From Aeromicrobium sp. (GTDB lineage: Bacteria > Actinomycetota > Actinomycetes > Propionibacteriales > Nocardioidaceae): DNA of 34,184 nucleotides. Shown here piece after piece: positions 1 through 12,616 of this stretch. The notes under the pieces are model-generated. The model did not search any database and was not told the origin of the DNA. It worked only from the letters and a program-made list of their open reading frames with translations. Position 1 is the first letter of the stretch. Each line of letters begins with the position of its first letter. Where the stretch lies: NCBI GenBank assembly GCA_008017265.1, contig SSHC01000034.1:1-34184 (forward strand). Direction: 5' to 3'. The position numbers were made by a program, and so were the translations under genes.

Positions 1-210
1 CTCACATCTCTTGCAAACGCGATTCGATCAGGGGCGAATATGGAGTTCACGATCTGGGTCGGCAAAGACAAACTTCTGCGCAAGATGACTACGAAAGTAC
101 AAGGCGGAACGTTGAAACAGTCGTGGCGCGAATGGGGCGAGCATTCAACGGTGGGTGTGCCAGCCGGCAGCGAGGTGCTTGATACTGCGGGTCTTGAGTC
201 GGATCGCTGA
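1..210 (+). CDS. Putative lipoprotein C-terminus (5'-truncated by the window edge), paralogous to the next gene
   Basis: Frame 1 is open to TGA at 208-210. The C-terminal motif FTIWVGKDKLLRKM...WREWGEHSTVGVPAGSEV resembles YLMWIGEDNLPRRQ...FTEWGQKFTITAPGADKI of the downstream lipoprotein. Confidence 0.6.
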   Translation, partial: LTSLANAIRSGANMEFTIWVGKDKLLRKMTTKVQGGTLKQSWREWGEHSTVGVPAGSEVLDTAGLESDR

Positions 211-286
211 CGCGAACAGTTGGCGCGCGCTGCTGCCTGTGTGAGTATGACGACGCTTGCTCAGTTCTACTGATAGGTTGAGCCGC

Positions 287-1060
287 ATGAAGAAGTTCCT
301 CGGGCTCCTAGCAGCCGTTGTGATGATGTTTGCCTTGTCGGCCTGTGGCGATTCAGCCACTACCGGAAGTGCCGCAAAAGACAAAGAAAAGGTCGAAGTC
401 GGCGAAAAGGCCGAGGTCAAACTGACTGAAGACAACTTCTTTGATGTCCTCATGTCCAGTCAAGTGGCAGCAGGATCGTCTCGCATGGTCATGAACATGG
501 CGATGGGCGGCGAAACGATGCAGATGGATGCTCGCGTTCAGTTGGCGGAGAACCTTGAAGATCTGGCCATGACGATGAGCATGGATATGGGCATTGCGCA
601 AACGGAACTCATTCTCGTTGATGGCTTCATGTACATGAACATGGGCAAATTGACCGACAACAAATACATCAAGACAGATCTTGCCAACGAGGCTGACAAG
701 TCCGCCAGCGAGTTCAAGGATTTGGCCAAGCAAATGGATCCGGCCGAACAACTGAAGAACGTGAAGAAGGCCAAGATTTCGGTCAAGAAGCTTGGCGATG
801 GCGGTGAACTCGATGGCGTTTCCACGACGAAGTGGGAAGTTACTGTCGACACCAGCAAGATGGAACTGGACGAAAACACTGCGGCGCTTGCGCCTAAGAC
901 GATGACCTACCTCATGTGGATTGGCGAAGACAACCTCCCGCGTCGTCAGACGTACAACATTAACGATGTTGAGACTGAAATCCTCTTCACCGAGTGGGGA
1001 CAAAAGTTCACAATCACCGCACCTGGCGCGGACAAAATCACCGAGAGCCCCCTCGCATAA
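287..1060 (+). CDS. Methionine-rich putative lipoprotein (LppX/LprAFG-like fold suspected)
   Basis: ATG at 287 gives MKKFLGLLAAVVMMFALSACGDS, a signal peptide with an LSAC lipobox. The ORF track start at 257 is upstream of the signal peptide. Confidence 0.75.
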   Translation: MKKFLGLLAAVVMMFALSACGDSATTGSAAKDKEKVEVGEKAEVKLTEDNFFDVLMSSQVAAGSSRMVMNMAMGGETMQMDARVQLAENLEDLAMTMSMDMGIAQTELILVDGFMYMNMGKLTDNKYIKTDLANEADKSASEFKDLAKQMDPAEQLKNVKKAKISVKKLGDGGELDGVSTTKWEVTVDTSKMELDENTAALAPKTMTYLMWIGEDNLPRRQTYNINDVETEILFTEWGQKFTITAPGADKITESPLA

Positions 1061-1086
1061 GGTGACCTCACTTTTCGAGACCTCAT

Positions 1087-1113
1087 CGGTCCTGGCCCTG
1101 CGGGCCGGGACCG
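1087..1113 (+). terminator. Rho-independent-like terminator after the lipoprotein gene
   Basis: CGGTCCTGGCCC-TGC-GGGCCGGGACCG, a 12-bp stem with one wobble pair, followed by ATTTGGTTTTG. Confidence 0.65.
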
Positions 1114-1115
1114 AT

Positions 1116-1145
1116 TTGGTTTTGCCTACGAGCGTGTTCTAGACT
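1116..1145 (+). promoter_or_regulatory. Putative sigma70-type promoter of rplJL
   Basis: TTGGTT (1116-1121), 18-nt spacer, TAGACT (1140-1145), matching the actinobacterial TANNNT -10. Confidence 0.55.
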
Positions 1146-1149
1146 GTCA

Positions 1150-1320
1150 GAAGCCAAAGACCGCTGGCGAATCTCCCGCGAGATTCTCAATTGCCCACAC
1201 GGGCGGCCCGCGTAGGTTCAGAACTGAATCGGTTTTCGATCAACGTCCTGTGCTTACGCATGGGGCGTTTTTTATGTGGGCGGTTGGTCTTGGGCTATGA
1301 CCCAGTGCTGGAAGGAGACA
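1150..1320 (+). promoter_or_regulatory. rplJ (L10) leader with attenuator-like hairpin
   Basis: AAGCCAAAGACCGCTGG...GCGGCCCGCGTAGG resembles the conserved core of L10 leaders. It is followed by hairpin ACGTCCTGTGC-TTAC-GCATGGGGCGT (1243-1268) and a T6 tract. Confidence 0.65.
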
Positions 1321-1321
1321 C

Positions 1322-2017
1322 ATGGCACGCCCGGACAAGACAGCAGCTGTTGCTGAACTTGCGGAAAGCTTCCGCGAGTCCAATGGTGCTGTACTCACCG
1401 AGTACCGCGGCCTCAGCGTCAAGCAGCTGAAGGAATTGCGCCGTTCGCTCGGCGACACCGTGAGCTATACCGTCGCCAAGAACACGCTGACCAAACTGGC
1501 TGCTAAAGACGCGGGCATCGATTTGGATGAATCGTTGCTTACGGGTCCTACCGCGATCGCTTTTATCAATGGTGATGCAGTAGAAGCAGCTAAAGGTCTA
1601 CGTGACTTTGCGAAGGCAAATGCACCGCTCGTCATTAAGGGAGGCTTCCTCGATGGAAAGGCCCTCACCGCCGATGACGTAAAGAAACTGGCAGACCTCG
1701 AATCGCGCGAAGTACTTCTCGCGAAGCTCGCAGGTGGCCTCAAGGCAAACCTCTCCAAGGCTGCCGGGCTCTTCAACGCCCCGCTGTCGCAGGCTGCACG
1801 CACTCTCGCAGCACTGCAGGCCAAGGCAGAGGCGGATCCGTCGGTACTTGCTGCTGGCGAACCGGTTGCAGAAGTTGCAACCGAGCCCGTCGCAGAAGTT
1901 GCCGAAGAAGTACCCGCCGAGGCGCCAGCCGAAGCAGAAACCACAGAAGCTGCAGATGAGGCACCAGCCGAAGCCGCAGCAGACACGGCGTCGGAAGACG
2001 CCACCACCGAGGGCTGA
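1322..2017 (+). CDS. rplJ: 50S ribosomal protein L10 with long Ala/Glu-rich C-terminal tail
   Basis: [43 protein letters not shown] is typical L10. RBS GGAGAC upstream, rplL follows. Confidence 0.95.
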   Translation: MARPDKTAAVAELAESFRESNGAVLTEYRGLSVKQLKELRRSLGDTVSYTVAKNTLTKLAAKDAGIDLDESLLTGPTAIAFINGDAVEAAKGLRDFAKANAPLVIKGGFLDGKALTADDVKKLADLESREVLLAKLAGGLKANLSKAAGLFNAPLSQAARTLAALQAKAEADPSVLAAGEPVAEVATEPVAEVAEEVPAEAPAEAETTEAADEAPAEAAADTASEDATTEG

Positions 2018-2073
2018 ACCGCCCGATAACAATCGGGACCCCTCGGGGTCTCATTTACGAAAGGACGCTTCTC

Positions 2074-2463
2074 ATGGCGAAGCTCAGCACCGACGAATTG
2101 TTGGACGCATTCAAGGAAATGACACTCATTGAACTCTCCGAGTTCGTGAAGCTCTTCGAAGAGACCTTCGAAGTTACCGCAGCCGCTCCGGTTGCCGTAG
2201 CCGTTGCTGGCGCACCTGCTGGCGGTGGCGACGCTGCTGCTGCTGAAGAGAAGGACGAATTTGACGTTGTTCTCGAAGCTGCTGGCGACAAGAAGATCCA
2301 GGTCATCAAGGAAGTTCGTGGACTCACGAGCCTCGGCCTGAAGGAAGCTAAGGAACTCGTTGAGGGTGCTCCGAAGCCAGTTCTCGAAGGCGTCAACAAA
2401 GAAGCTGCAGACAAGGCGAAGGAAGCTCTCGAAGCTGCCGGCGCTACGGTCACGCTTAAGTGA
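2074..2463 (+). CDS. rplL: 50S ribosomal protein L7/L12
   Basis: [34 protein letters not shown]... and C-terminal [35 protein letters not shown]. Confidence 0.97.
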   Translation: MAKLSTDELLDAFKEMTLIELSEFVKLFEETFEVTAAAPVAVAVAGAPAGGGDAAAAEEKDEFDVVLEAAGDKKIQVIKEVRGLTSLGLKEAKELVEGAPKPVLEGVNKEAADKAKEALEAAGATVTLK

Positions 2464-2482
2464 TTCGCAGTTAGTCTCCCTG

Positions 2483-2520
2483 AAATTGGGGCGTGTGACG
2501 ATTGTCACGCGCCCCAATTT
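2483..2520 (+). terminator. Rho-independent terminator after rplL
   Basis: AAATTGGGGCGTGTGAC-GATT-GTCACGCGCCCCAATTT, a 17-bp stem with one wobble pair, then TTTG. Confidence 0.9.
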
Positions 2521-2609
2521 TTTGTTGCCTTCGCGCGAATTCGCAGCGTGAGCAATTCGGAGAAACCAAAAATCGTGCCGTATTCTCACACCAAAGTCAA
2601 GACCCGGTC

Positions 2610-2639
2610 TTGATTTGCGCGTGTCGATGCGGTTAGACT
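2610..2639 (+). promoter_or_regulatory. Putative rpoBC promoter
   Basis: TTGATT (2610-2615), 18-nt spacer, TAGACT (2634-2639). Same layout as the rplJ promoter. Confidence 0.55.
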
Positions 2640-2781
2640 GTACTTTCGCGCCCGTTTTGACCTGCCATCATTTGCTCAATGTTTCGACGTTGAAATTTGA
2701 CGTGGTTGGTTTGCCGTGCGCAAAAACTGAATCGCTCAGACCCGGACACCCTGGGCTGCGAGTCTTTTGGAAGGACTTCTC

Positions 2782-6261
<3,480 letters not shown>

Positions 6262-6302
6262 GTCCATAGACCACTGAAATTTCTGAAGGGAAAGAAGACC
6301 GC

Positions 6303-9300
6303 GTGTTAGACGTAAACTTCTTCGATCAAATCAAGATCGGTCTCGCGACAGCTGACGACATCCGCAGCTGGTCGCATGGCGAGGTTAAGGCGCCAGAGAC
6401 GATTAACTACCGCACGCTCAAGCCAGAGCGTGACGGACTATTCTGCGAGAAGAACTACGGACCTACTCGCGACTGGGAATGCTCCTGCGGTAAGTACAAG
6501 CGCGTCCGGTTCAAGGGCATCATTTGCGAGCGTTGTGGCGTTGAAGTCACCCGCAGCAAGGTGCGCCGTGAACGTATGGGTCACATTGAACTCGCCGCAC
6601 CTGTCACGCACATCTGGTACTTCAAGGGTGTTCCGAGCCGTTTGGGTTACCTGTTGGATCTCGCGCCGAAGGACCTCGAAAAGGTCATTTACTTCGCCGC
6701 TTACATGGTGACGAAGGTCGACGAGGAAGCACGTCACCGTGATCTCTCGAGCCTCGAAGCCAAGATCTTGATGGAAAAAGAGCAACTCGAGAGCCGTCGC
6801 GACAACGAAGTCAACGATCGCATGGCCAAGCTTGAAGAGGACCTCAAGGAACTCGAAGCAGCCGGCGCGAAGGCCGCCGAAATCCGCAAGGTTAAGGACG
6901 GCGCTGAGCGTGAAGCTAAGCAACGTCGTGATCGTGTGCAGCGCGAAATCGATCGTCTGGAACAGGTTTGGGATCGGTTCAAGAACCTCAAGGTCCAAGA
7001 CCTTGAAGGCGACGAAATGTTGTACCGCGAAATGGATTACCGCTTCGGTAAGTACTTCGAGGGTTACATGGGCGCTGCGGCGATCCAGAAGCGTCTCCAG
7101 GACTTCGACCTCGAAGCCGAAGCCGAATCGCTGCGTGAACTCATCGCAACCGGTAAGGGTCAAAAGCGCACGCGTGCGCTTAAGCGCTTGAAGGTCGTGA
7201 CCGCCTTCATGACAGGTGGAAACAAGCCAGAAGGCATGGTTCTTGATGTTGTCCCGGTGATCCCGCCGGAGTTGCGTCCCATGGTTCAACTCGATGGTGG
7301 CCGCTTTGCAACCAGCGACTTGAATGACCTGTACCGCCGTGTTATCAACCGCAACAAGCGATTGCGTCGCCTGTTGGCACTTGGTGCGCCTGAAATCATC
7401 GTGAACAACGAGAAGCGCATGCTTCAAGAGGCCGTTGACTCGCTGTTCGACAACGGTCGTCGTGGCCGTCCGGTAACCGGACCAGGCAACCGTCCGCTCA
7501 AGTCGATTTCCGACATGCTCAAGGGCAAGCAAGGCCGTTTCCGCCAGAACTTGCTCGGAAAGCGCGTCGACTACTCGGGCCGTTCGGTCATCGTTGTTGG
7601 CCCTCAGCTCAAACTGCACCAGTGCGGTTTGCCCAAGCAAATGGCCCTCGAACTGTTCAAGCGGTTCGTGATGAAGCGTCTGGTTGATCTCAACCACGCG
7701 CAAAACGTCAAGAGCGCTAAGCGCATGGTGGAGCGTGCTCGCCCCGTCGTGTGGGACGTTCTCGAAGAGGTCATCACTGAACACCCCGTGTTGTTGAACC
7801 GTGCACCAACGCTTCACCGACTCGGTATCCAAGCTTTCGAACCTCAATTGATCGAAGGCAAGGCTATTCAGATTCACCCACTCGTTTGTTCAGCGTTCAA
7901 CGCTGACTTTGATGGTGACCAGATGGCTGTTCACTTGCCGTTGTCGGCTGAAGCGCAGGCTGAAGCTCGCATCTTGATGCTGTCGACGAACAACATCTTG
8001 AAGCCATCGGATGGTCGCCCCGTGACCATGCCGACTCAGGACATGATCATCGGCTTGTACTTCCTGACCCTCGATCGCGATGGTCATCCGGGCGAAGGAC
8101 GTGTATTCAGTTCGCCTGCGGAAGCCATGATGGCGTTCGATTTGGGCGAAATCACATTGCAGAGCAAGGTGCGTATTCGTCGTGAAGGTGAATTGCTCGA
8201 TACCACGCTTGGCAAGACGATCTTCAATGACGCGCTCCCTGATGACTACCCGTACGTTCAAGAGCAAGTCGACAAGAACCAACTTGGTGTAATCGTCAAC
8301 GATTTGGCAGAGCGCTACAGCAAGGTTGACGTTGCTGTTGCCCTCGACAAGTTGAAGGACGCAGGCTTCCACTGGGCTACGCGTTCAGGCGTGACGATCT
8401 CGATCGACGATGTTGTTAGCCCTTCGGAGAAGCCCGAAATCTTGGCCAAGTTCGAAGAACTCGCAGCCAAGGTTCAAGGTCAATACGATCGCGGTCTCAT
8501 CACCGAAGACGAGCGTCGTCAAGAACTCATCGAGATCTGGACGCAAGCTACGAACGAAGTCGCCGACAAGATGGAAGCGACCTTCGACGAGGACAACACC
8601 ATCTTCATGATGGTTTCGTCAGGCGCTCGTGGTAACCAGAAGCAGTTGCGACAGATTGCCGCTATGCGTGGATTGGTGGCAAACCCGAAGGGTGAAATTA
8701 TTCCTCGCCCGATCAAGGCCAACTACCGTGAAGGTCTGTCAGTCGTCGAGTACTTCATCGCTACGCACGGTGCGCGTAAGGGTCTGGCTGACACCGCCCT
8801 GCGTACCGCTGACTCCGGTTACTTGACTCGACGCTTGGTTGACGTCAGCCAAGACGTCATCATTCGCGAAGAAGACTGTGGCACGGAACGCGGTTTGCCA
8901 AAGCAGATCGGTGAACGCAACGCGGACGGTACGCTCAGCCCAGCCGAACACGTTGAGACCTCGGCGTATGCGCGCTGTGCTTCCGAAGACATCGTTCATC
9001 CAGAAACGGGTGACGTGCTTCTGCCGGCAGGGTCTGACCTTGGTGACGTTGAAATTGCAGAGTTGCTCGCGCAGGGTGTTGAGAAGATCAAGATCCGTAC
9101 CGTCCTGACCTGTGAAGCGAAGACAGGTACGTGCGCTAAGTGCTACGGACGTTCGTTGGCTACTGGTTTGCTCGTTGATATTGGTGAAGCAGTCGGTACG
9201 ATTGCGGCCCAGTCAATTGGTGAACCTGGTACTCAGTTGACGATGCGTACCTTCCACACCGGTGGTGTGGCTGGTGACGACATCACGCACGGTCTGCCGC

Positions 9301-10127
9301 GCGTCGTCGAACTTTTCGAAGCGCGTCAGCCCAAGGGCAGGGCGCCAATTTCGGAAGTTGCCGGTCGCGTGTCGATCGACACCACCGAAAAGGCACGCAA
9401 ACTCGTGGTTACGCCGGATGACGGTTCTGACCCAGTCGAATACCCCATCACTAAGCGTTCGCGTTTGCTCGTTGATGAAGGTCAATCGATTGATGTCGGT
9501 CAGCAACTGACGCACGGTACGCCTGATCCGCAAGAAGTCTTGCGTATCCTTGGTGTCCGCAAGGCTCAAGAGCACTTGGTTAACGAAGTGCAAGAGGTGT
9601 ACCGCAGCCAGTCGGTAGCGATCCACGACAAGCACATCGAAATCATCGTGCGCCAGATGTTGCGACGCATTACGGTCATCGAACAAGGTGATTCGACGTT
9701 GATCCCAGGCGACTTGGCTGATCGTTCGACCTTTGAAGATGAGAACCGTCGCGTCGTGGCTGAAGGCGGTACGCCGGCTTCAGGACGTCCTGTGCTCATG
9801 GGCATCACGAAGGCCTCGCTCGCTGTTGAGTCGTGGCTTTCGGCTGCATCGTTCCAAGAGACCACTCGTGTTCTTACCGAGGCAGCGATCAACGGTAAGT
9901 CCGATTCGTTGCGTGGTCTGAAGGAGAACATCATCATCGGTAAGCTCATTCCGGCCGGAACCGGTCTTGAGCGTTACCGCAACATCCGAGTCGAGCCCAC
10001 CGAGGAAGCGCGTCAGAACGCGTATGCAATCACGAGCTACGACAACTACGATTACGGATCGTTCGGAACCCCGGATCAAGCACCAGTCGCGCTTGATGAC
10101 ATCGAGGGATTCGCTTTCGATAACTGA
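6303..10127 (+). CDS. rpoC: DNA-directed RNA polymerase subunit beta'
   Basis: GTG start; zinc motif [23 protein letters not shown]; active-site [16 protein letters not shown]. Confidence 0.98.
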   Translation: MLDVNFFDQIKIGLATADDIRSWSHGEVKAPETINYRTLKPERDGLFCEKNYGPTRDWECSCGKYKRVRFKGIICERCGVEVTRSKVRRERMGHIELAAPVTHIWYFKGVPSRLGYLLDLAPKDLEKVIYFAAYMVTKVDEEARHRDLSSLEAKILMEKEQLESRRDNEVNDRMAKLEEDLKELEAAGAKAAEIRKVKDGAEREAKQRRDRVQREIDRLEQVWDRFKNLKVQDLEGDEMLYREMDYRFGKYFEGYMGAAAIQKRLQDFDLEAEAESLRELIATGKGQKRTRALKRLKVVTAFMTGGNKPEGMVLDVVPVIPPELRPMVQLDGGRFATSDLNDLYRRVINRNKRLRRLLALGAPEIIVNNEKRMLQEAVDSLFDNGRRGRPVTGPGNRPLKSISDMLKGKQGRFRQNLLGKRVDYSGRSVIVVGPQLKLHQCGLPKQMALELFKRFVMKRLVDLNHAQNVKSAKRMVERARPVVWDVLEEVITEHPVLLNRAPTLHRLGIQAFEPQLIEGKAIQIHPLVCSAFNADFDGDQMAVHLPLSAEAQAEARILMLSTNNILKPSDGRPVTMPTQDMIIGLYFLTLDRDGHPGEGRVFSSPAEAMMAFDLGEITLQSKVRIRREGELLDTTLGKTIFNDALPDDYPYVQEQVDKNQLGVIVNDLAERYSKVDVAVALDKLKDAGFHWATRSGVTISIDDVVSPSEKPEILAKFEELAAKVQGQYDRGLITEDERRQELIEIWTQATNEVADKMEATFDEDNTIFMMVSSGARGNQKQLRQIAAMRGLVANPKGEIIPRPIKANYREGLSVVEYFIATHGARKGLADTALRTADSGYLTRRLVDVSQDVIIREEDCGTERGLPKQIGERNADGTLSPAEHVETSAYARCASEDIVHPETGDVLLPAGSDLGDVEIAELLAQGVEKIKIRTVLTCEAKTGTCAKCYGRSLATGLLVDIGEAVGTIAAQSIGEPGTQLTMRTFHTGGVAGDDITHGLPRVVELFEARQPKGRAPISEVAGRVSIDTTEKARKLVVTPDDGSDPVEYPITKRSRLLVDEGQSIDVGQQLTHGTPDPQEVLRILGVRKAQEHLVNEVQEVYRSQSVAIHDKHIEIIVRQMLRRITVIEQGDSTLIPGDLADRSTFEDENRRVVAEGGTPASGRPVLMGITKASLAVESWLSAASFQETTRVLTEAAINGKSDSLRGLKENIIIGKLIPAGTGLERYRNIRVEPTEEARQNAYAITSYDNYDYGSFGTPDQAPVALDDIEGFAFDN

Positions 10128-10132
10128 TCTGG

Positions 10133-10176
10133 AACAAAAAGAATGGGCGCCTTTCGGGGCGCCCATTCTTTTTGTT
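10133..10176. terminator. Bidirectional terminator between convergent rpoC and acyltransferase
   Basis: Perfect 19-bp stem AACAAAAAGAATGGGCGCC/GGCGCCCATTCTTTTTGTT with a 6-nt loop. T-rich on both strands. Confidence 0.92.
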
Positions 10177-10224
10177 GGGAATAGTGAACCTTTCGTGGGG
10201 TGCTCGGTGTGAGGATCCTGAGAC

Positions 10225-11289
10225 CTAATCGGGAGGCTTCCGAAATAGCCACGTGAGTTTTGGTTCGAACACGGGCTTGAATATGCGGCCGACGACCTTC
10301 GTCATCAGTAGGTTCGCCAGAACGATTCCAGCGACAATACATCCGATGACTGCCCACATGCCGTACGGTTCGATCTTCTCCCAAAGTCCGAACTGTCGGT
10401 CAAGGAATAAGATCACGTAGCCGTGCAAAAGATAGGCATAAAGCGTGCGACCGCCGAAGTCGGTTGTCCATGACTTCGCCTTGGGAATGACAGCAAGCAT
10501 CGCAATGGTGAGCACGAAAGCGATAGTAAGAAACCATCCGCGCGTCACGATCCCTTCGAGCGCATCAGTGTTGAGGGGCTCTTCGTTGTAGCGGTGTTTC
10601 CAGAGTAGCCAAGCGCGCGGCCAATACTCGGTGATCTTCTCTGCCCAAATAAGACAAGCAATGAGACTACTGATCAAGACCGCAGCGCCGAGAATCTTCA
10701 TTTTTGGTCGCGTTACCCGGTCGAAAAGGTCTTGTGAAAAATGCAGACCCACGACGTAAAACGGAAGCAAGCCAAGAATCTTCGGTATTGCGAGCACATT
10801 GGGGATCTCAACGAGGCCAGCCGTCAATGAAATGACAACTGAGACGCTGATCGGATACTTCAGCACACGCCACAGCGGGGTGGTGAGACGCCAAATGAGC
10901 AAAGCCGCCAAAAACCAACCAAGCCATTGAGGGGACAGAATCATGAGCTCGGCGGGGTAGTCATCGTAATGCTGCGTCAGCAATTGAAGTGTTGTCTCGA
11001 CAAGCAGATAGGGAACAACCAAGGTAGAGATGATGCGCCGAACTTGTGTGTAACTTCCGGTGTAGTTTCGCGCTGTGTATCCGGAAATCAGGGCGAAGAA
11101 CGGCATGTGGAAGGCATAGATCCAGATATAGACGCCACGTGCGGGCTCAAACACAACGAGTTCGGTGAGAAAGTGGCCAACGACTACGAGCAGCATGACC
11201 CAATAGCGCGCGTTGTCGAGGTACGCGACGCGTTCGCCTTGTTGGCGGGGCCCTTGAGGCAGCGGGTGAAGTGAACTCATGTGAGTCAA
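10225..11289 (-). CDS. Acyltransferase 3 family membrane protein (fucose 4-O-acetylase-like)
   Basis: YLDNARYWVMLLVVVGHFLTEL...AFHMPFFALISGYTARN with multiple TM segments. The start could be the second Met. Confidence 0.8.
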   Translation of the reverse strand: MTHMSSLHPLPQGPRQQGERVAYLDNARYWVMLLVVVGHFLTELVVFEPARGVYIWIYAFHMPFFALISGYTARNYTGSYTQVRRIISTLVVPYLLVETTLQLLTQHYDDYPAELMILSPQWLGWFLAALLIWRLTTPLWRVLKYPISVSVVISLTAGLVEIPNVLAIPKILGLLPFYVVGLHFSQDLFDRVTRPKMKILGAAVLISSLIACLIWAEKITEYWPRAWLLWKHRYNEEPLNTDALEGIVTRGWFLTIAFVLTIAMLAVIPKAKSWTTDFGGRTLYAYLLHGYVILFLDRQFGLWEKIEPYGMWAVIGCIVAGIVLANLLMTKVVGRIFKPVFEPKLTWLFRKPPD

Positions 11290-11344
11290 CTCTAACGAGC
11301 CGAATGATCGTCAACGCCCAACAAGCGCATCGCGCCGGGCGCGT

Positions 11345-12475
11345 TTACCAGCCTTTGGGCAAAACGAAAAGAGACACGAAGTTTCCGCGGGCCGAAGCAA
11401 TCTGGACTGCGCGAACTTGTCGTTGGTCGGCTGTCAGCCCAAACGAACTGTGAATTGTTTCATTCAGTTCCGTGAGAACATCCGTTTTTGGTTGCGTCTT
11501 GCCGAGTTGTGATTCCAAGAATGACTGTGAAATCTCTTGGGTGATAGAGGTGCGATAGGTCGCCATGGTGGCAAAGTCAGGCTGATGCCCGCTCAACAAA
11601 ACGGTTGCACTCGCAGGTGCCGACCACGTGCCAATTACGGGACTTGTATCAGGTGTGGATTCGTCCATTCGTGGCCAGATCCAGCCAGTTTTCTCAGCGG
11701 TCTTGCTGATATCTACCGGCGTACTGAGACGTTCTGGATCGCGATGCTGTTGAGCCTCGCGTGGATCTCCGGTTTGGCGCATGTACAAGACCATCACTGG
11801 ACGCTCGTTGGAACCAACGGAACTTGTGCGTTCAACAACGTCGCCTGGGTCGACCGTCAAGCGAACGTCGAGTGTTCGACCGCTGGGGGTCTTTCCTTCG
11901 ACGGAAAGTGAGCAGCCAATGACTCGTCGATTGCGAGCGGTGCAGTATTGGGACAAGTCGTCGCTAACGATGCCGGCATCGGGCAGCAGCACATCCAATT
12001 TGGCAAGCATCGAACGCACCACCGGCGTGGGTTTACCGGTAATCCGCATTAGAGAAACATAGGTGTCGGCCCTCGGTGGTTCGTCTAGCTTGGCAAAGGT
12101 GTCTTTTGTGGCGCGAGTCGGCGTGGCTGTCGGGGTGGGTGTTGGGGGAGTGAAGGACGGATCCTCCGCTTGCTGTTCTTCAATCTTCTGGAGGCGTTCG
12201 GCTTCTTCGGTTGCAAGGATCGCGTCGAGATCCACTTGGTAGGAGTCGAGCAGGGCCTGGGAGCGCCAGCGCACAAGCGGTCCCAGTTGAACGGAACCAT
12301 GCGGTACTGAAATACCGAAAGCAATCGGGCTAGCCGGAGCTGATTCGTGGACAGATTCAGTTGTCGATTCGCTATCGGAACTATCGGCGAGTTCAGCACT
12401 CGACTCGGGTCCGCATGCTGCTGTGCCTAGTAGTAAAACGAGACTACCGACCAACGCAAAAAACGTCTTGCCCAT
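11345..12475 (-). CDS. Putative lipoprotein of unknown function
   Basis: MGKTFFALVGSLVLLLGTAACGPESS signal peptide with TAAC lipobox. Pro/Thr linker FTPPTPTPTATPT. No family recognised. Confidence 0.75.
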   Translation of the reverse strand: MGKTFFALVGSLVLLLGTAACGPESSAELADSSDSESTTESVHESAPASPIAFGISVPHGSVQLGPLVRWRSQALLDSYQVDLDAILATEEAERLQKIEEQQAEDPSFTPPTPTPTATPTRATKDTFAKLDEPPRADTYVSLMRITGKPTPVVRSMLAKLDVLLPDAGIVSDDLSQYCTARNRRVIGCSLSVEGKTPSGRTLDVRLTVDPGDVVERTSSVGSNERPVMVLYMRQTGDPREAQQHRDPERLSTPVDISKTAEKTGWIWPRMDESTPDTSPVIGTWSAPASATVLLSGHQPDFATMATYRTSITQEISQSFLESQLGKTQPKTDVLTELNETIHSSFGLTADQRQVRAVQIASARGNFVSLFVLPKGW

Positions 12476-12616
12476 GAATGTTCCTTCTCAACTTCGACCC
12501 GGAGTTACCAGCCTAGCGATCCGGGACAAGGAGAACCACGTCGTGCAAGGTGCGGCTGGTCACGTCACCATGGGGCATATTGTTCTGTTGTAGGTATCTG
12601 TCGAAAGGAAAAGTGC

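Noticed and set aside
1465-2589. 374-aa minus-strand ORF opposite rplJ/rplL
   Set aside because: Low-complexity Ala/Ser-rich translation antisense to two confidently identified genes and crossing a terminator. Explained by codon bias of the sense strand.
6438-7877. 479-aa minus-strand ORF opposite rpoC
   Set aside because: Antisense to conserved RpoC. No start signal or recognisable domain. Codon-bias artefact.
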